A DNA stretch of 8,951 bases from Bacteroidia bacterium (GCA_026418315.1 JAOABO010000073.1:1-8951), one strand, 5' to 3'; counted from the stretch's first letter, positions 1-5,368 are shown. Made by a program: numbers and translations. Notes: generated from the letters alone by a model not told the origin.

Positions 1-267
1 GTCTATATAATAATCTTTGAATTCTAAAACAAATACCCCTCTGGCATCTACAATAGGGAAGTTTTCTTTAAAAACTTTGTATAACCCTTCATTTTTTCTG
101 TTTTCCGGAGTGGTTTCTAATTGAAAAAAATCCTTGAATGATTGTAATTGAATCTCTAAAAAATCGGGGTATTCGGCGTTGGTTGGGTTGGTAGAAAAAT
201 CAATTCTACCTGTTTTAGTGAGTTTGAGTTCATTTTTTGATGATGGAGTTTGTTTTGATGTTGCCAA
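1..267 (-). CDS. rpoB: RNA polymerase beta subunit, N-terminal 89 codons (partial, cut by window edge)
   Basis: This is the start of the catalytic beta subunit of RNA polymerase. Translating the minus strand from 267 to 1 gives 89 uninterrupted codons. They contain segments typical of Bacteroidota RpoB N-termini: YPDFLEIQLQSFKDFFQLE (about residues 33-51), TTPENRKNEGLYKVFKENFP, and VFVLEFKDYYID at the window edge. The start is TTG at 265-267 (reading MATSKQTPSSK). No ATG or GTG lies in this frame within the 89 codons, and an in-frame TAA lies a few codons upstream, leaving only ATT as an alternative start. It follows rplL on the same strand with a 123-bp gap that holds two hairpins, so it is probably transcribed from the rplKAJL operon, with rpoC expected beyond the window. 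Assignment is near certain; the exact start is less so. Confidence 0.95.
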   Translation of the reverse strand, partial: MATSKQTPSSKNELKLTKTGRIDFSTNPTNAEYPDFLEIQLQSFKDFFQLETTPENRKNEGLYKVFKENFPIVDARGVFVLEFKDYYID

Positions 268-292
268 GGCAGTAATTTTTTAGGTTATTGAT

Positions 293-311
293 AAAATTGA
301 GAAGCAATTTT
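293..311 (-). promoter_or_regulatory. Small second hairpin upstream of rpoB
   Basis: AAAATTG (293-299) and CAATTTT (305-311) form a perfect 7-bp inverted repeat around a 5-nt loop, 25 bases before the TTG start of rpoB and just downstream of the larger hairpin on the transcript. It is AU-rich and may be only marginally stable. It could fold with the larger hairpin as part of an attenuation or processing region, or be incidental in AT-rich DNA. Confidence 0.35.
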
Positions 312-322
312 GTAAATGAAAA

Positions 323-364
323 TTCAAACGGCAGAAAGGAGGTTTTATCCTTTCTGCCTTTGAA
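323..364 (-). promoter_or_regulatory. Strong hairpin in the rplL-rpoB gap (attenuator or processing site)
   Basis: An 11-bp perfect stem (330-340 with 348-358, sequence GGCAGAAAGGA) has a 7-nt loop. It is extended by six more pairs (323-328 with 359-364) across a single bulged base at 329. On the transcript it starts 26 bases after the rplL stop codon. The run after the 3' arm is only AAUUUUCAUUU, so the U tract is weak for a full terminator. The rplL-rpoB junction in E. coli carries a partial terminator and an RNase III site, so an attenuator or cleavage site that lowers rpoBC output relative to L7/L12 is the natural guess. The role is inferred; the structure is seen. Confidence 0.7.
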
Positions 365-390
365 TTAAAGGTATTTGTTGTAAAATACTA

Positions 391-762
391 TTATTTAATT
401 TCCACCTTTGCACCAGCTTCTTCAAGGGATTTTTTAATGGATTCAGCTTCTTCTTTTGATATTCCTTGTTTAACTGGTTTTGGAGCTTGATCAACTAAAT
501 CTTTTGCTTCTTTGAGTCCTAATCCTGTTAGTTCTTTCACTACTTTAACCACAGCTAATTTTTGAGCACCGGCGTCTGTTAGTATAACATCAAATGATGT
601 TTTGGCTGCGGCAGCATCTCCGCCTCCGGTTCCGCCTGATACTACTACAGCGGCTGCGGCTGGCTCTATGCCGTATTCTTCTTTTAATATTTTAGCTAAT
701 TCCTGAACTTCTTTTACAGTTAGGTTTACTAATGTTTCTGCAATTGTTTTTACATCTGCCAT
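391..762 (-). CDS. rplL: 50S ribosomal protein L7/L12
   Basis: L7/L12 is the multi-copy acidic stalk protein that recruits translation GTPases to the 50S subunit. The 123-aa product has the usual length and layout: an N-terminal dimerisation/L10-binding helical domain (about residues 1-32), an Ala/Gly-rich flexible hinge (about 34-54, AAAAVVVSGGTGGG), and the C-terminal factor-binding domain starting TSFDVIL and containing KVVKELTGLGLKEAKDLVD and ending AGAKVEIK. The ATG at 760-762 gives the canonical MADVKTIAE start. The upstream sequence (CCTCAAAAACCAACAATT) has no Shine-Dalgarno motif. It follows rplJ after 48 bp, as in most bacteria. A strong hairpin lies downstream before rpoB, which would fit the higher output that L7/L12 needs. 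Confidence 0.98.
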   Translation of the reverse strand: MADVKTIAETLVNLTVKEVQELAKILKEEYGIEPAAAAVVVSGGTGGGDAAAAKTSFDVILTDAGAQKLAVVKVVKELTGLGLKEAKDLVDQAPKPVKQGISKEEAESIKKSLEEAGAKVEIK

Positions 763-810
763 AATTGTTGGTTTTTGAGGTTAGTGTGTGTATTTTTTTA
801 TTTAAGTTAA

Positions 811-1317
811 TTATGCGGCGGCTTCTTCGCCTTTTTTGTTTTCTAATGCAGAGATAACGCGGCGTATCGGCGATTGCAATAAGCCAACGATTTCTGCAAT
901 AAGTTCATTTTTAGTTTTAAGTTGTGATAATGTTTCTACAGATTCGTCTCCTATGTAAATGGTTTCTTCTACAAAGGCAGCTTTTAAGATGGGTTTGCCG
1001 TTGCATTTTTCTTTGAATTCTTTAATGATTTTAGCGGGAGCATTGGGGGCTTCATAAGCAAACATGATGGCTGTTTCGCCTTTCAGATACGGTATTAAGT
1101 CGGATAGAACATCTTTACGGTTGGATTGTTCTATTGCTTTTTGAATCAAGGTATTTTTTGCTACTTTCATTTTTACTTTTTTCTCAAAGCATAGCCGTCT
1201 GATGGCATTGGTATTTACCCCGCTAATAGTAGAACAATCGGTTAGATATATTTTATCTGTAGAATTAATAAGTTCTACTAGTTCTGTAATGACTTTTGCT
1301 TTTTCTTGTTTATTCAT
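811..1317 (-). CDS. rplJ: 50S ribosomal protein L10
   Basis: L10 is the base of the ribosomal stalk: its N-terminal domain binds 23S rRNA and its C-terminal helix holds L7/L12 dimers. The 168-aa product shows the family's N-terminal region (KAKVITELVELINSTDKIYLTDCSTISG), the conserved AKNTLIQKAIEQ segment (about residues 54-65), and a C-terminal helical tail (LIAEIVGLLQSPIRRVISALE) that should bind L7/L12. The end is Ala-rich (EEAAA). The ATG at 1315-1317 is only 6 bases from the rplA stop codon, so translation is probably coupled to rplA. No long untranslated leader is left for a classic L10-L7/L12 autoregulatory site; if one exists it must lie within the rplA coding sequence. Confidence 0.98.
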   Translation of the reverse strand: MNKQEKAKVITELVELINSTDKIYLTDCSTISGVNTNAIRRLCFEKKVKMKVAKNTLIQKAIEQSNRKDVLSDLIPYLKGETAIMFAYEAPNAPAKIIKEFKEKCNGKPILKAAFVEETIYIGDESVETLSQLKTKNELIAEIVGLLQSPIRRVISALENKKGEEAAA

Positions 1318-1323
1318 ATCGAA

Positions 1324-2022
1324 TTAGTTTTGGTTAATGGTTTTAGTATCCACTTTAATTCCAGGACCCATCGTGTTACTTAAAGTAATGGATTTAATGT
1401 AAGTACCTTTTGCAGCAGCTGGTTTTAATTTTAAAACAGTTTGAATAATTTCATGGGCATTTTCTGCAATCTTTTTTGCATCAAAAGATGCTTTGCCTGC
1501 AACCGAATGAATAATTCCTGCTTTGTCTGTTTTAAATTCTACTTTACCAGCTTTTGCTTCTTGAACGGCTTTGCCTACTTCCATTGTAACAGTACCTGTT
1601 TTGGGGTTAGGCATTAATCCGCGAGGTCCTAATATTTTACCTAATGCACCTACTTTTCCCATAGCACTGGGTGTAGTAATAATAAGGTCTACGTCTGTCC
1701 ATCCGTTTTTGATTTTTTCGATATATTCGTCAAATCCAACATAGTCAGCGCCGGCTTTTTTTGCTTCTTCTTCTTTATCAGGGGGTACTAAAGCAAGAAC
1801 TTTGATTGATTTTCCAGTGCCGTGTGGAAGCATGGCTGTTCCTCTAACAAGTTGATTTGATTTTTTGGGGTCAATACCTAAGCGGATAGCAATATCAATA
1901 GTCCCATCAAATTTGGTAGTATTGGTTTCTTTAGCAAGTTGTGCAGCTTCTTCAAGTGAATAGAATTTGCTAAGGTCGATTTTTGAAAGAATTTGTTTTC
2001 TTTTTTTACTGATTTTTGCCAT
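1324..2022 (-). CDS. rplA: 50S ribosomal protein L1
   Basis: L1 forms the mobile stalk next to the E site and in many bacteria represses translation of its own operon by binding mRNA. The 232-aa product has the usual length, a basic N-terminus (MAKISKKRKQ), the family signature GKILGPRGLMPNPKTGTV (about residues 128-145), and the characteristic ending SITLSNTMGPGIKVD. The start is ATG at 2020-2022. It lies 59 bp downstream of rplK and 6 bp upstream of rplJ. The short gap before it holds a small GC hairpin and a GGGAGGG run 14 bases before the start codon. Identity is not in doubt. Confidence 0.98.
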   Translation of the reverse strand: MAKISKKRKQILSKIDLSKFYSLEEAAQLAKETNTTKFDGTIDIAIRLGIDPKKSNQLVRGTAMLPHGTGKSIKVLALVPPDKEEEAKKAGADYVGFDEYIEKIKNGWTDVDLIITTPSAMGKVGALGKILGPRGLMPNPKTGTVTMEVGKAVQEAKAGKVEFKTDKAGIIHSVAGKASFDAKKIAENAHEIIQTVLKLKPAAAKGTYIKSITLSNTMGPGIKVDTKTINQN

Positions 2023-2036
2023 AGTTTTTTGTTTTT

Positions 2037-2056
2037 CCCTCCCGCAAAGGGTGCGG
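2037..2056 (-). promoter_or_regulatory. Hairpin with a purine-rich GGGAGGG 3' flank upstream of rplA
   Basis: CCGCA (2042-2046) and TGCGG (2052-2056) form a GC-rich 5-bp stem around a 5-nt loop. On the transcript, the 3' arm runs directly into GGGAGGG (2037-2043), which ends 14 bases before the rplA ATG. This is the only Shine-Dalgarno-like run among the leaders in this operon, and its spacing is longer than the usual 5-10 bases. It could be a translation-control site for L1 or simply a local structure. Function is inferred. Confidence 0.35.
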
Positions 2057-2081
2057 TAATAGTGGGTTAATGGATATTTTG

Positions 2082-2525
2082 TTAGTTGTTAAAAGGTGGT
2101 TCTCCAACAACATTGACTCCCATGCTTCTTGCTGTACCTGCTACCATTTTCATAGCGCTTTCTACAGTGAAGCAGTTCATATCAGGAAGTTTATCTTCAG
2201 CAATTTTTCTGATTTGGTCCCATGTAATACTGCCTACTTTTTTACGATTGCTCTGGTCAGATCCTTTTTGAACTTTTGCTAACTCTTTTATTTGTGCTGC
2301 TACAGGGGGTCTTTTGATTATAAAATCAAAGGTTTTATCAGAATATACATTGATGATGACAGGAAGAAGTTTGTCTTTCATTTCCTGCGTACGTGCGTTG
2401 AATTGCTTGCAGAATTCCATGATATTAACTCCTTTGGCACCTAATGCGGGGCCTATAGGAGGAGCAGGATTTGCGGCACCACCTTTGATTTGAAGTTTTA
2501 CAATTGCGAATAGTTGCTTTGCCAT
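2082..2525 (-). CDS. rplK: 50S ribosomal protein L11
   Basis: L11 binds the GTPase-associated region of 23S rRNA and takes part in factor function and the stringent response. The 147-aa product carries the N-terminal L11 hallmark GGAANPAPPIGPALGAKGVN (about residues 15-34) with the conserved prolines of the flexible switch. The C-terminal RNA-binding domain contains KKVGSITWDQIRKIAEDK and the signature segment VAGTARSMGVNV. The start is ATG at 2523-2525; the leader just before it is AU-rich without a Shine-Dalgarno motif. It sits between nusG (87-bp gap, holding a long hairpin) and rplA (59-bp gap), the standard bacterial order. Confidence 0.98.
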   Translation of the reverse strand: MAKQLFAIVKLQIKGGAANPAPPIGPALGAKGVNIMEFCKQFNARTQEMKDKLLPVIINVYSDKTFDFIIKRPPVAAQIKELAKVQKGSDQSNRKKVGSITWDQIRKIAEDKLPDMNCFTVESAMKMVAGTARSMGVNVVGEPPFNN

Positions 2526-2544
2526 AATTTATTTGTTTTAATGT

Positions 2545-2605
2545 GAATTTCTGTTTAAGAGATAAGTTGGAAGCAGCAAGCGGACTTATTCTTAATCAGA
2601 AATTC
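2545..2605 (-). promoter_or_regulatory. Long imperfect hairpin in the rplK leader (candidate ribosomal-protein autoregulatory site)
   Basis: An extended inverted repeat fills most of the 87-bp nusG-rplK gap. It has 9 pairs (2545-2553 with 2597-2605), a T/T mismatch (2554/2596), 6 pairs (2555-2560 with 2590-2595), a bulged base at 2561, and 5 pairs (2562-2566 with 2585-2589) around an 18-nt loop (2567-2584), for 20 pairs in all. On the transcript it begins 8 bases after the nusG stop and ends 19 bases before the rplK start. No U tract follows it, so it does not look like a terminator. In E. coli, L1 represses the rplK-rplA mRNA through a structured rplK leader, so an L1 site is plausible here. 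An RNase III processing stem is the main alternative. Confidence 0.65.
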
Positions 2606-2612
2606 ATTATTT

Positions 2613-3197
2613 TTATTCTTTTTCTACTTCACCAAAATTGAGTTCTACGGGCGTTTTTCTTCCAAATATTTTAACGGTTACTCTTAATTTCTTTTTTTCT
2701 GTATTGATTTCTTCGACAATTCCTGTAAACCCATTAAAAGGTCCATTAATTATTTTTACGGATTCACCAATAGTATAATTGGTTTCTACTGTACCTTCAG
2801 CTTCACTCAATTCATCTACTTTTCCTAATAGCCGGTTAATTTCTGAAGGTCTTAATGGAATGGGGTCTCCGCCTTTTGTTTCGGTTAAAAAACCTAAAAC
2901 GCCCGGCACATTTCTGATGGTGTGTTTAACTTCTCCGTTAAGATTAGCTTCTATCAGAATATATCCTGGAAAATAGTTTCTTTCTTTTGTGATTTTTTTT
3001 CCTCCTCGTATTTGGATTATTTTTTCGGTAGGTATTAGTACCTGAGATACGAAGTCGCTAAGTTTTAATCTTGTCAATTCTGATTCTATGTATGATTTTA
3101 TCTTTTTTTCTTGTCCACTAATGGCTTTGATAACATACCATTTTTTTTCAGATGGTGTGGTTTCAATAGCGCTTTGTATGTTATTGTTTTCAGTCAT
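2613..3197 (-). CDS. nusG: Transcription termination/antitermination factor NusG
   Basis: NusG is the universal elongation factor that binds the RNA polymerase clamp through its NGN domain and contacts Rho or ribosomal protein S10 through its KOW domain. The 194-aa product has an NGN domain after a short polar N-terminal tail (KKWYVIKAISGQEKKIKSYIE from about residue 18, then IRNVPGVLGFL). A C-terminal KOW motif follows (IGESVKIINGPFNGFTGIV, about 143-161). ATG at 3195-3197 gives MTENNNIQSAIE; an internal start is unlikely because the NGN domain starts soon after. It lies 26 bp downstream of secE, as in most bacteria, so the two are almost surely cotranscribed. Confidence 0.98.
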   Translation of the reverse strand: MTENNNIQSAIETTPSEKKWYVIKAISGQEKKIKSYIESELTRLKLSDFVSQVLIPTEKIIQIRGGKKITKERNYFPGYILIEANLNGEVKHTIRNVPGVLGFLTETKGGDPIPLRPSEINRLLGKVDELSEAEGTVETNYTIGESVKIINGPFNGFTGIVEEINTEKKKLRVTVKIFGRKTPVELNFGEVEKE

Positions 3198-3223
3198 TTT
3201 ACAAGTTTAGGATTAAAATTATA

Positions 3224-3424
3224 TTATATACTATTAATGAGCTGATATAAAAGTTCCATAATTTTGGAGAAAGCACTATCCATTGCAAATATTGTTAAAG
3301 CAATGATAATGGATGATATAAGCACTATGACAGAACTTTCTTGTAATTCTGCCCATGTTGGCCAACTTACTTTGTTTATCAATTCGTTGTAGGACTCCTT
3401 TAAAAAATCGGAAAATGCAGACAT
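3224..3424 (-). CDS. secE: Preprotein translocase subunit SecE
   Basis: SecE is the small clamp subunit of the SecYEG protein-conducting channel in the inner membrane. The 66-aa product is of the short single-span type found in most bacteria outside the E. coli group. It has an amphipathic N-terminal helix with the conserved segment SYNELINKVSWPTWAELQES (about residues 11-30), then one hydrophobic membrane segment (about 31-52, VIVLISSIIIALTIF). The start is ATG at 3422-3424. A Bacteroidota-type promoter core lies about 20 bases upstream, between this gene and tRNA-Trp, so secE-nusG and the ribosomal protein genes can probably be transcribed independently of tuf. Confidence 0.97.
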   Translation of the reverse strand: MSAFSDFLKESYNELINKVSWPTWAELQESSVIVLISSIIIALTIFAMDSAFSKIMELLYQLINSI

Positions 3425-3444
3425 GGTTTATTTTTTAGGGGGTG

Positions 3445-3472
3445 CAAATGTAAATAAATTTTTAATACCAAA
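3445..3472 (-). promoter_or_regulatory. Candidate promoter for secE-nusG-rplKAJL-rpoB
   Basis: Read on the minus strand, TACATTTG (3445-3452) matches the Bacteroidota -7 consensus TAnnTTTG. A TTTG (3469-3472) lies 16 bases upstream as a -33 element, slightly short of the usual spacing. The start point would be near 3438-3440, giving a leader of only about 15 bases before the secE ATG. The downstream context TTTGCACCC is the same as in the promoter at the head of the tRNA-tuf cluster. Confidence 0.6.
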
Positions 3473-3511
3473 AAAATATTTTTTAAATCATTTTATGGAA
3501 TGATGGCGATG

Positions 3512-3582
3512 CACGGGCAGAGAGATTCGAACTCCCATCAACGGTTTTGGAGACCGCTATTCTACCATTGAACTATGCCCGT
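3512..3582 (-). tRNA. tRNA-Trp (anticodon CCA)
   Basis: This 71-nt cloverleaf has a perfect 7-bp acceptor stem (ACGGGCA with TGCCCGT), a D arm GTTC/GAAT, an anticodon stem GCGGT/ACCGT with loop CTCCAAA (anticodon CCA at 3548-3550), a 4-nt variable loop, and a T arm GGGAG/CTCTC with loop TTCGAAT. The discriminator base is G. The 3' CCA is not encoded and must be added after transcription. It lies between tuf and secE. A hairpin at 3588-3644 ends only 5 bases upstream of its mature 5' end, so its supply depends on transcription continuing through the tuf 3' region, unless a promoter I do not see exists. Confidence 0.97.
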
Positions 3583-3587
3583 AAAAT

Positions 3588-3644
3588 TAAACACAAAATC
3601 CCATCCTTCTGAAATTTACCAAAAGAATGGGCATTTTGTGTTTA
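3588..3644 (-). terminator. Hairpin between tuf and tRNA-Trp (partial terminator or processing stem)
   Basis: A 12-bp stem (3588-3599 with 3633-3644, core ACACAAAAT/ATTTTGTGT) continues through one bulged C (3632) into five more pairs (3600-3604 with 3627-3631). The upper part may pair loosely. On the minus strand it begins 14 bases after the tuf stop and is followed by AATTTT and then tRNA-Trp. The short U run makes it a possible leaky terminator for tuf. Its closeness to the tRNA 5' end makes RNase processing equally plausible. The almost complete inverted repeat is direct evidence of structure; the role is inferred. Confidence 0.6.
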
Positions 3645-3658
3645 TTTTTTTATTTATC

Positions 3659-4846
3659 TTATTCTAAAATCTCAGTTACTTGACCGGCACCTACTGTTCT
3701 ACCACCTTCACGAATAGCAAATCTTAATCCTTTGTCCATTGCTACGGGTGCAATTAGTTGTACTGTGATAGTAACATTATCTCCGGGCATTACCATTTCT
3801 CTTCCTGGCTCTAGTTGTATTTCACCAGTTACATCTGTGGTACGGAAGTAAAATTGTGGTCTGTACTTATTATGGAAAGGCGTGTGTCTTCCTCCTTCTT
3901 CTTTTTTCAGGATATATACTTCGGCTTTGAATTTGGTGTGAGGTGTAATAGAGCCGGGTTTTGCAATTACCATTCCTCTACGAATATCTTTCTTTTCAAT
4001 ACCTCTTAATAATAATCCTACGTTGTCACCGGCTTCACCATAATCAAGTATTTTTCTGAACATTTCTACACCTGTAACGGTAGTTTTTAATTTGTCTGCA
4101 TTGAATCCAATAATCTCTACTTCATCTCCTGTATTGATAACGCCTGTTTCTATTCTTCCTGTGGCAACAGTACCACGGCCAGTAATAGTGAACACATCCT
4201 CAACAGGCATAAGGAAAGGTTTGTCTTTATCTCTAACAGGTACGGGGATATATTCGTCAACGGCCTTCATAAGTTCAATAACTTTTTCTACCCATTTTGG
4301 TTCTCTATTGAGAGCGCCAAGAGCGGAGCCACGAATGACAGGTACATTAGCACCATCATATCCATAAAATGAAAGAAGGTCTCTTACTTCCATTTCTACA
4401 AGGTCTAAGAGTTCAGGGTCGTCTACCATATCCACTTTGTTGAGGAAAACAACAATACGTGGTACACCAACCTGACGGGCTAATAGGATGTGTTCTCTTG
4501 TTTGTGGCATAGGCCCGTCTGTGGCAGCTACTACCAAAATAGCACCATCCATTTGGGCAGCACCAGTAACCATGTTTTTTACATAATCTGCGTGACCTGG
4601 ACAGTCAACATGGGCATAGTGTCTGTTTTCGGTTTGATATTCTACGTGAGAAGTGTTGATGGTGATACCTCTTTCTTTTTCTTCGGGGGCATTATCAATT
4701 TGGTCAAATGATTTTGCTTCTGCTAAACCTCTTTCTGCTAATACTTGTGTAATAGCGGCAGTGAGGGTAGTTTTTCCATGGTCAACGTGACCAATGGTTC
4801 CAATGTTGACGTGTGGTTTTGAACGATCAAATTTTTCTTTTGCCAT
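3659..4846 (-). CDS. tuf: Translation elongation factor Tu
   Basis: EF-Tu is the GTPase that delivers aminoacyl-tRNA to the ribosomal A site. The 395-aa product is full length. The G domain carries the P-loop GHVDHGKT (residues 19-26), switch I with RGITI (59-63), DCPGH (81-85, with the catalytic His85), NKVD (136-139) and SAL (174-176). Domains 2 and 3 follow (GRGTVATGRIETG; the C-terminal segment FAIREGGRTVGAGQVTEI). The start is ATG at 4844-4846, giving MAKEKFDRSKPHVNIGTIG. The leader is A/U-rich with no Shine-Dalgarno motif. It lies directly after four tRNA genes and before tRNA-Trp and secE, as in the tufB position of other bacteria. Transcription probably starts upstream of the tRNAs. 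Confidence 0.99.
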   Translation of the reverse strand: MAKEKFDRSKPHVNIGTIGHVDHGKTTLTAAITQVLAERGLAEAKSFDQIDNAPEEKERGITINTSHVEYQTENRHYAHVDCPGHADYVKNMVTGAAQMDGAILVVAATDGPMPQTREHILLARQVGVPRIVVFLNKVDMVDDPELLDLVEMEVRDLLSFYGYDGANVPVIRGSALGALNREPKWVEKVIELMKAVDEYIPVPVRDKDKPFLMPVEDVFTITGRGTVATGRIETGVINTGDEVEIIGFNADKLKTTVTGVEMFRKILDYGEAGDNVGLLLRGIEKKDIRRGMVIAKPGSITPHTKFKAEVYILKKEEGGRHTPFHNKYRPQFYFRTTDVTGEIQLEPGREMVMPGDNVTITVQLIAPVAMDKGLRFAIREGGRTVGAGQVTEILE

Positions 4847-4884
4847 AGTTTTGATTTTTAGTTGATATTTGTTTTTGTTTATTT

Positions 4885-4910
4885 AATTCGTCAATTTGTC
4901 TGACGAAGTT
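4885..4910 (-). promoter_or_regulatory. Hairpin between tRNA-Thr(GGU) and tuf
   Basis: TTCGTCA (4887-4893) and TGACGAA (4901-4907) form a perfect 7-bp inverted repeat with a 7-nt loop. It is extendable by two pairs (4885-4886 with 4909-4910) past a bulged base. It lies in the 83-bp leader between the tRNA 3' end and the tuf start codon. No U tract follows, so it is not a terminator. It may help 3' processing of the tRNA or protect the 5' end of the tuf mRNA after cleavage. Function is inferred. Confidence 0.4.
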
Positions 4911-4929
4911 TTTTAATAATTCAGAGGTG

Positions 4930-5001
<72 letters not shown>

Positions 5002-5050
5002 TTTCTTTTTATGCTGTCAAAATATTGGTTTAAATGTTCGTTTTTAGAAG

Positions 5051-5123
5051 AGCGGAAGACGGGGCTCGAACCCGCAACCTTTAGCTTGGAAGGCTAAAGC
5101 TCTACCAATTGAGCTACTTCCGC
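5051..5123 (-). tRNA. tRNA-Gly (anticodon UCC)
   Basis: This 73-nt cloverleaf has a perfect acceptor stem GCGGAAG/CTTCCGC, a D arm GCTC/GAGC, an anticodon stem TTAGC/GCTAA with loop CTTCCAA (anticodon TCC at 5088-5090), and a T arm GCGGG/CCCGT with loop TTCGAGC. The discriminator is U and CCA is not encoded. It corresponds in position to E. coli glyT and reads GGA/GGG codons. It follows tRNA-Tyr after 10 bases. Confidence 0.97.
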
Positions 5124-5133
5124 AGTTATTTTG

Positions 5134-5217
5134 TGGGTGGTGATGGATTCGAACCACCGAAGGCATAAAGCCAGCAGATTTACAGTCTGCCCCATTTGGC
5201 CACTCTGGTAACCACCC
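5134..5217 (-). tRNA. tRNA-Tyr (anticodon GUA)
   Basis: This is an 84-nt class II tRNA with a long variable arm (TGGC...GCCT type) and acceptor stem GGGTGGT/ACCACCC. The anticodon stem is GCAGA/TCTGC with loop CTGTAAA (anticodon GTA at 5181-5183), and the T arm contains GGTTCGAATCC. The discriminator is A and CCA is not encoded. It occupies the tyrU position and is separated from tRNA-Thr(UGU) by only 5 bases, so the two must be cut from one precursor. Confidence 0.97.
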
Positions 5218-5222
5218 AATTG

Positions 5223-5295
5223 AGCCGAGGAAGGGACTCGAACCCCCGACCAGCTGATTACAAGTCAGCTGCTCTACCAGCTGAGCTACCCCGGC
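5223..5295 (-). tRNA. tRNA-Thr (anticodon UGU)
   Basis: This 73-nt cloverleaf has an acceptor stem GCCGGGG/CCTCGGC (one G-U pair), a D arm GCTC/GAGC, an anticodon stem GCTGA/TCAGC with loop CTTGTAA (anticodon TGT at 5260-5262), and a T arm GGGGG/CCCTT with loop TTCGAGT. The discriminator is U and CCA is not encoded. It is the first gene of the tRNA-tuf cluster, equivalent to E. coli thrU, and lies about 35 bases downstream of the predicted transcription start. Confidence 0.97.
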
Positions 5296-5301
5296 TAAAG
5301 T

Positions 5302-5327
5302 AAATTTTGAAGGTTCCCTTAAAATTT
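5302..5327 (-). promoter_or_regulatory. Hairpin at the 5' end of the tRNA-tuf transcript
   Basis: AAATTTT (5302-5308) and AAGG (5310-5313) pair with CCTT (5317-5320) and AAAATTT (5321-5327) around a 3-nt loop, giving 11 pairs with one bulged base (5309). It lies between the promoter's -7 element and the first tRNA, so the primary transcript would start almost directly with this stem. It could shape 5' leader removal or transcript stability. It might also be chance in AT-rich DNA, though the AAGG/CCTT core argues somewhat against that. Confidence 0.4.
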
Positions 5328-5335
5328 TGAGGGTG

Positions 5336-5368
5336 CAAATATACAAAAAATTGTTCTTAATTTCCAAA
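5336..5368 (-). promoter_or_regulatory. Promoter of the tRNA-Thr-Tyr-Gly-Thr-tuf operon
   Basis: On the minus strand, TATATTTG (5336-5343) is an exact match to the Bacteroidota -7 consensus TAnnTTTG. TTTG (5365-5368) lies 21 bases upstream as the -33 element, within the known spacing range. The predicted start is near 5329-5331, about 35 bases before tRNA-Thr(UGU). The sequence after the core (TTTGCACCC) is shared with the secE promoter. The rest of the gap up to 5466 is AT-rich with no other clear signal. Confidence 0.75.

Noticed and set aside
2070..2282. Plus-strand open frames over rplK (also 2086-2271)
   Set aside because: They lie wholly opposite the rplK region, have no homology I recognise and no start signals; they are shadows of a highly conserved gene.
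2779..2976. Plus-strand open frame opposite nusG
   Set aside because: Antisense to the conserved NGN/KOW coding region with no independent support.
3815..4711. Several plus-strand open frames opposite tuf
   Set aside because: All are antisense to the conserved EF-Tu coding region, with low-complexity or cysteine-rich translations and no leader; they are shadows.
5044..5367. 107-codon minus-strand open frame spanning three tRNA genes
   Set aside because: It is a chance frame through tRNA-Thr, tRNA-Tyr and tRNA-Gly; phrases such as AGVAQLVEQLTCNQLVGGSSP are the well-known translation of tRNA genes, not a protein.
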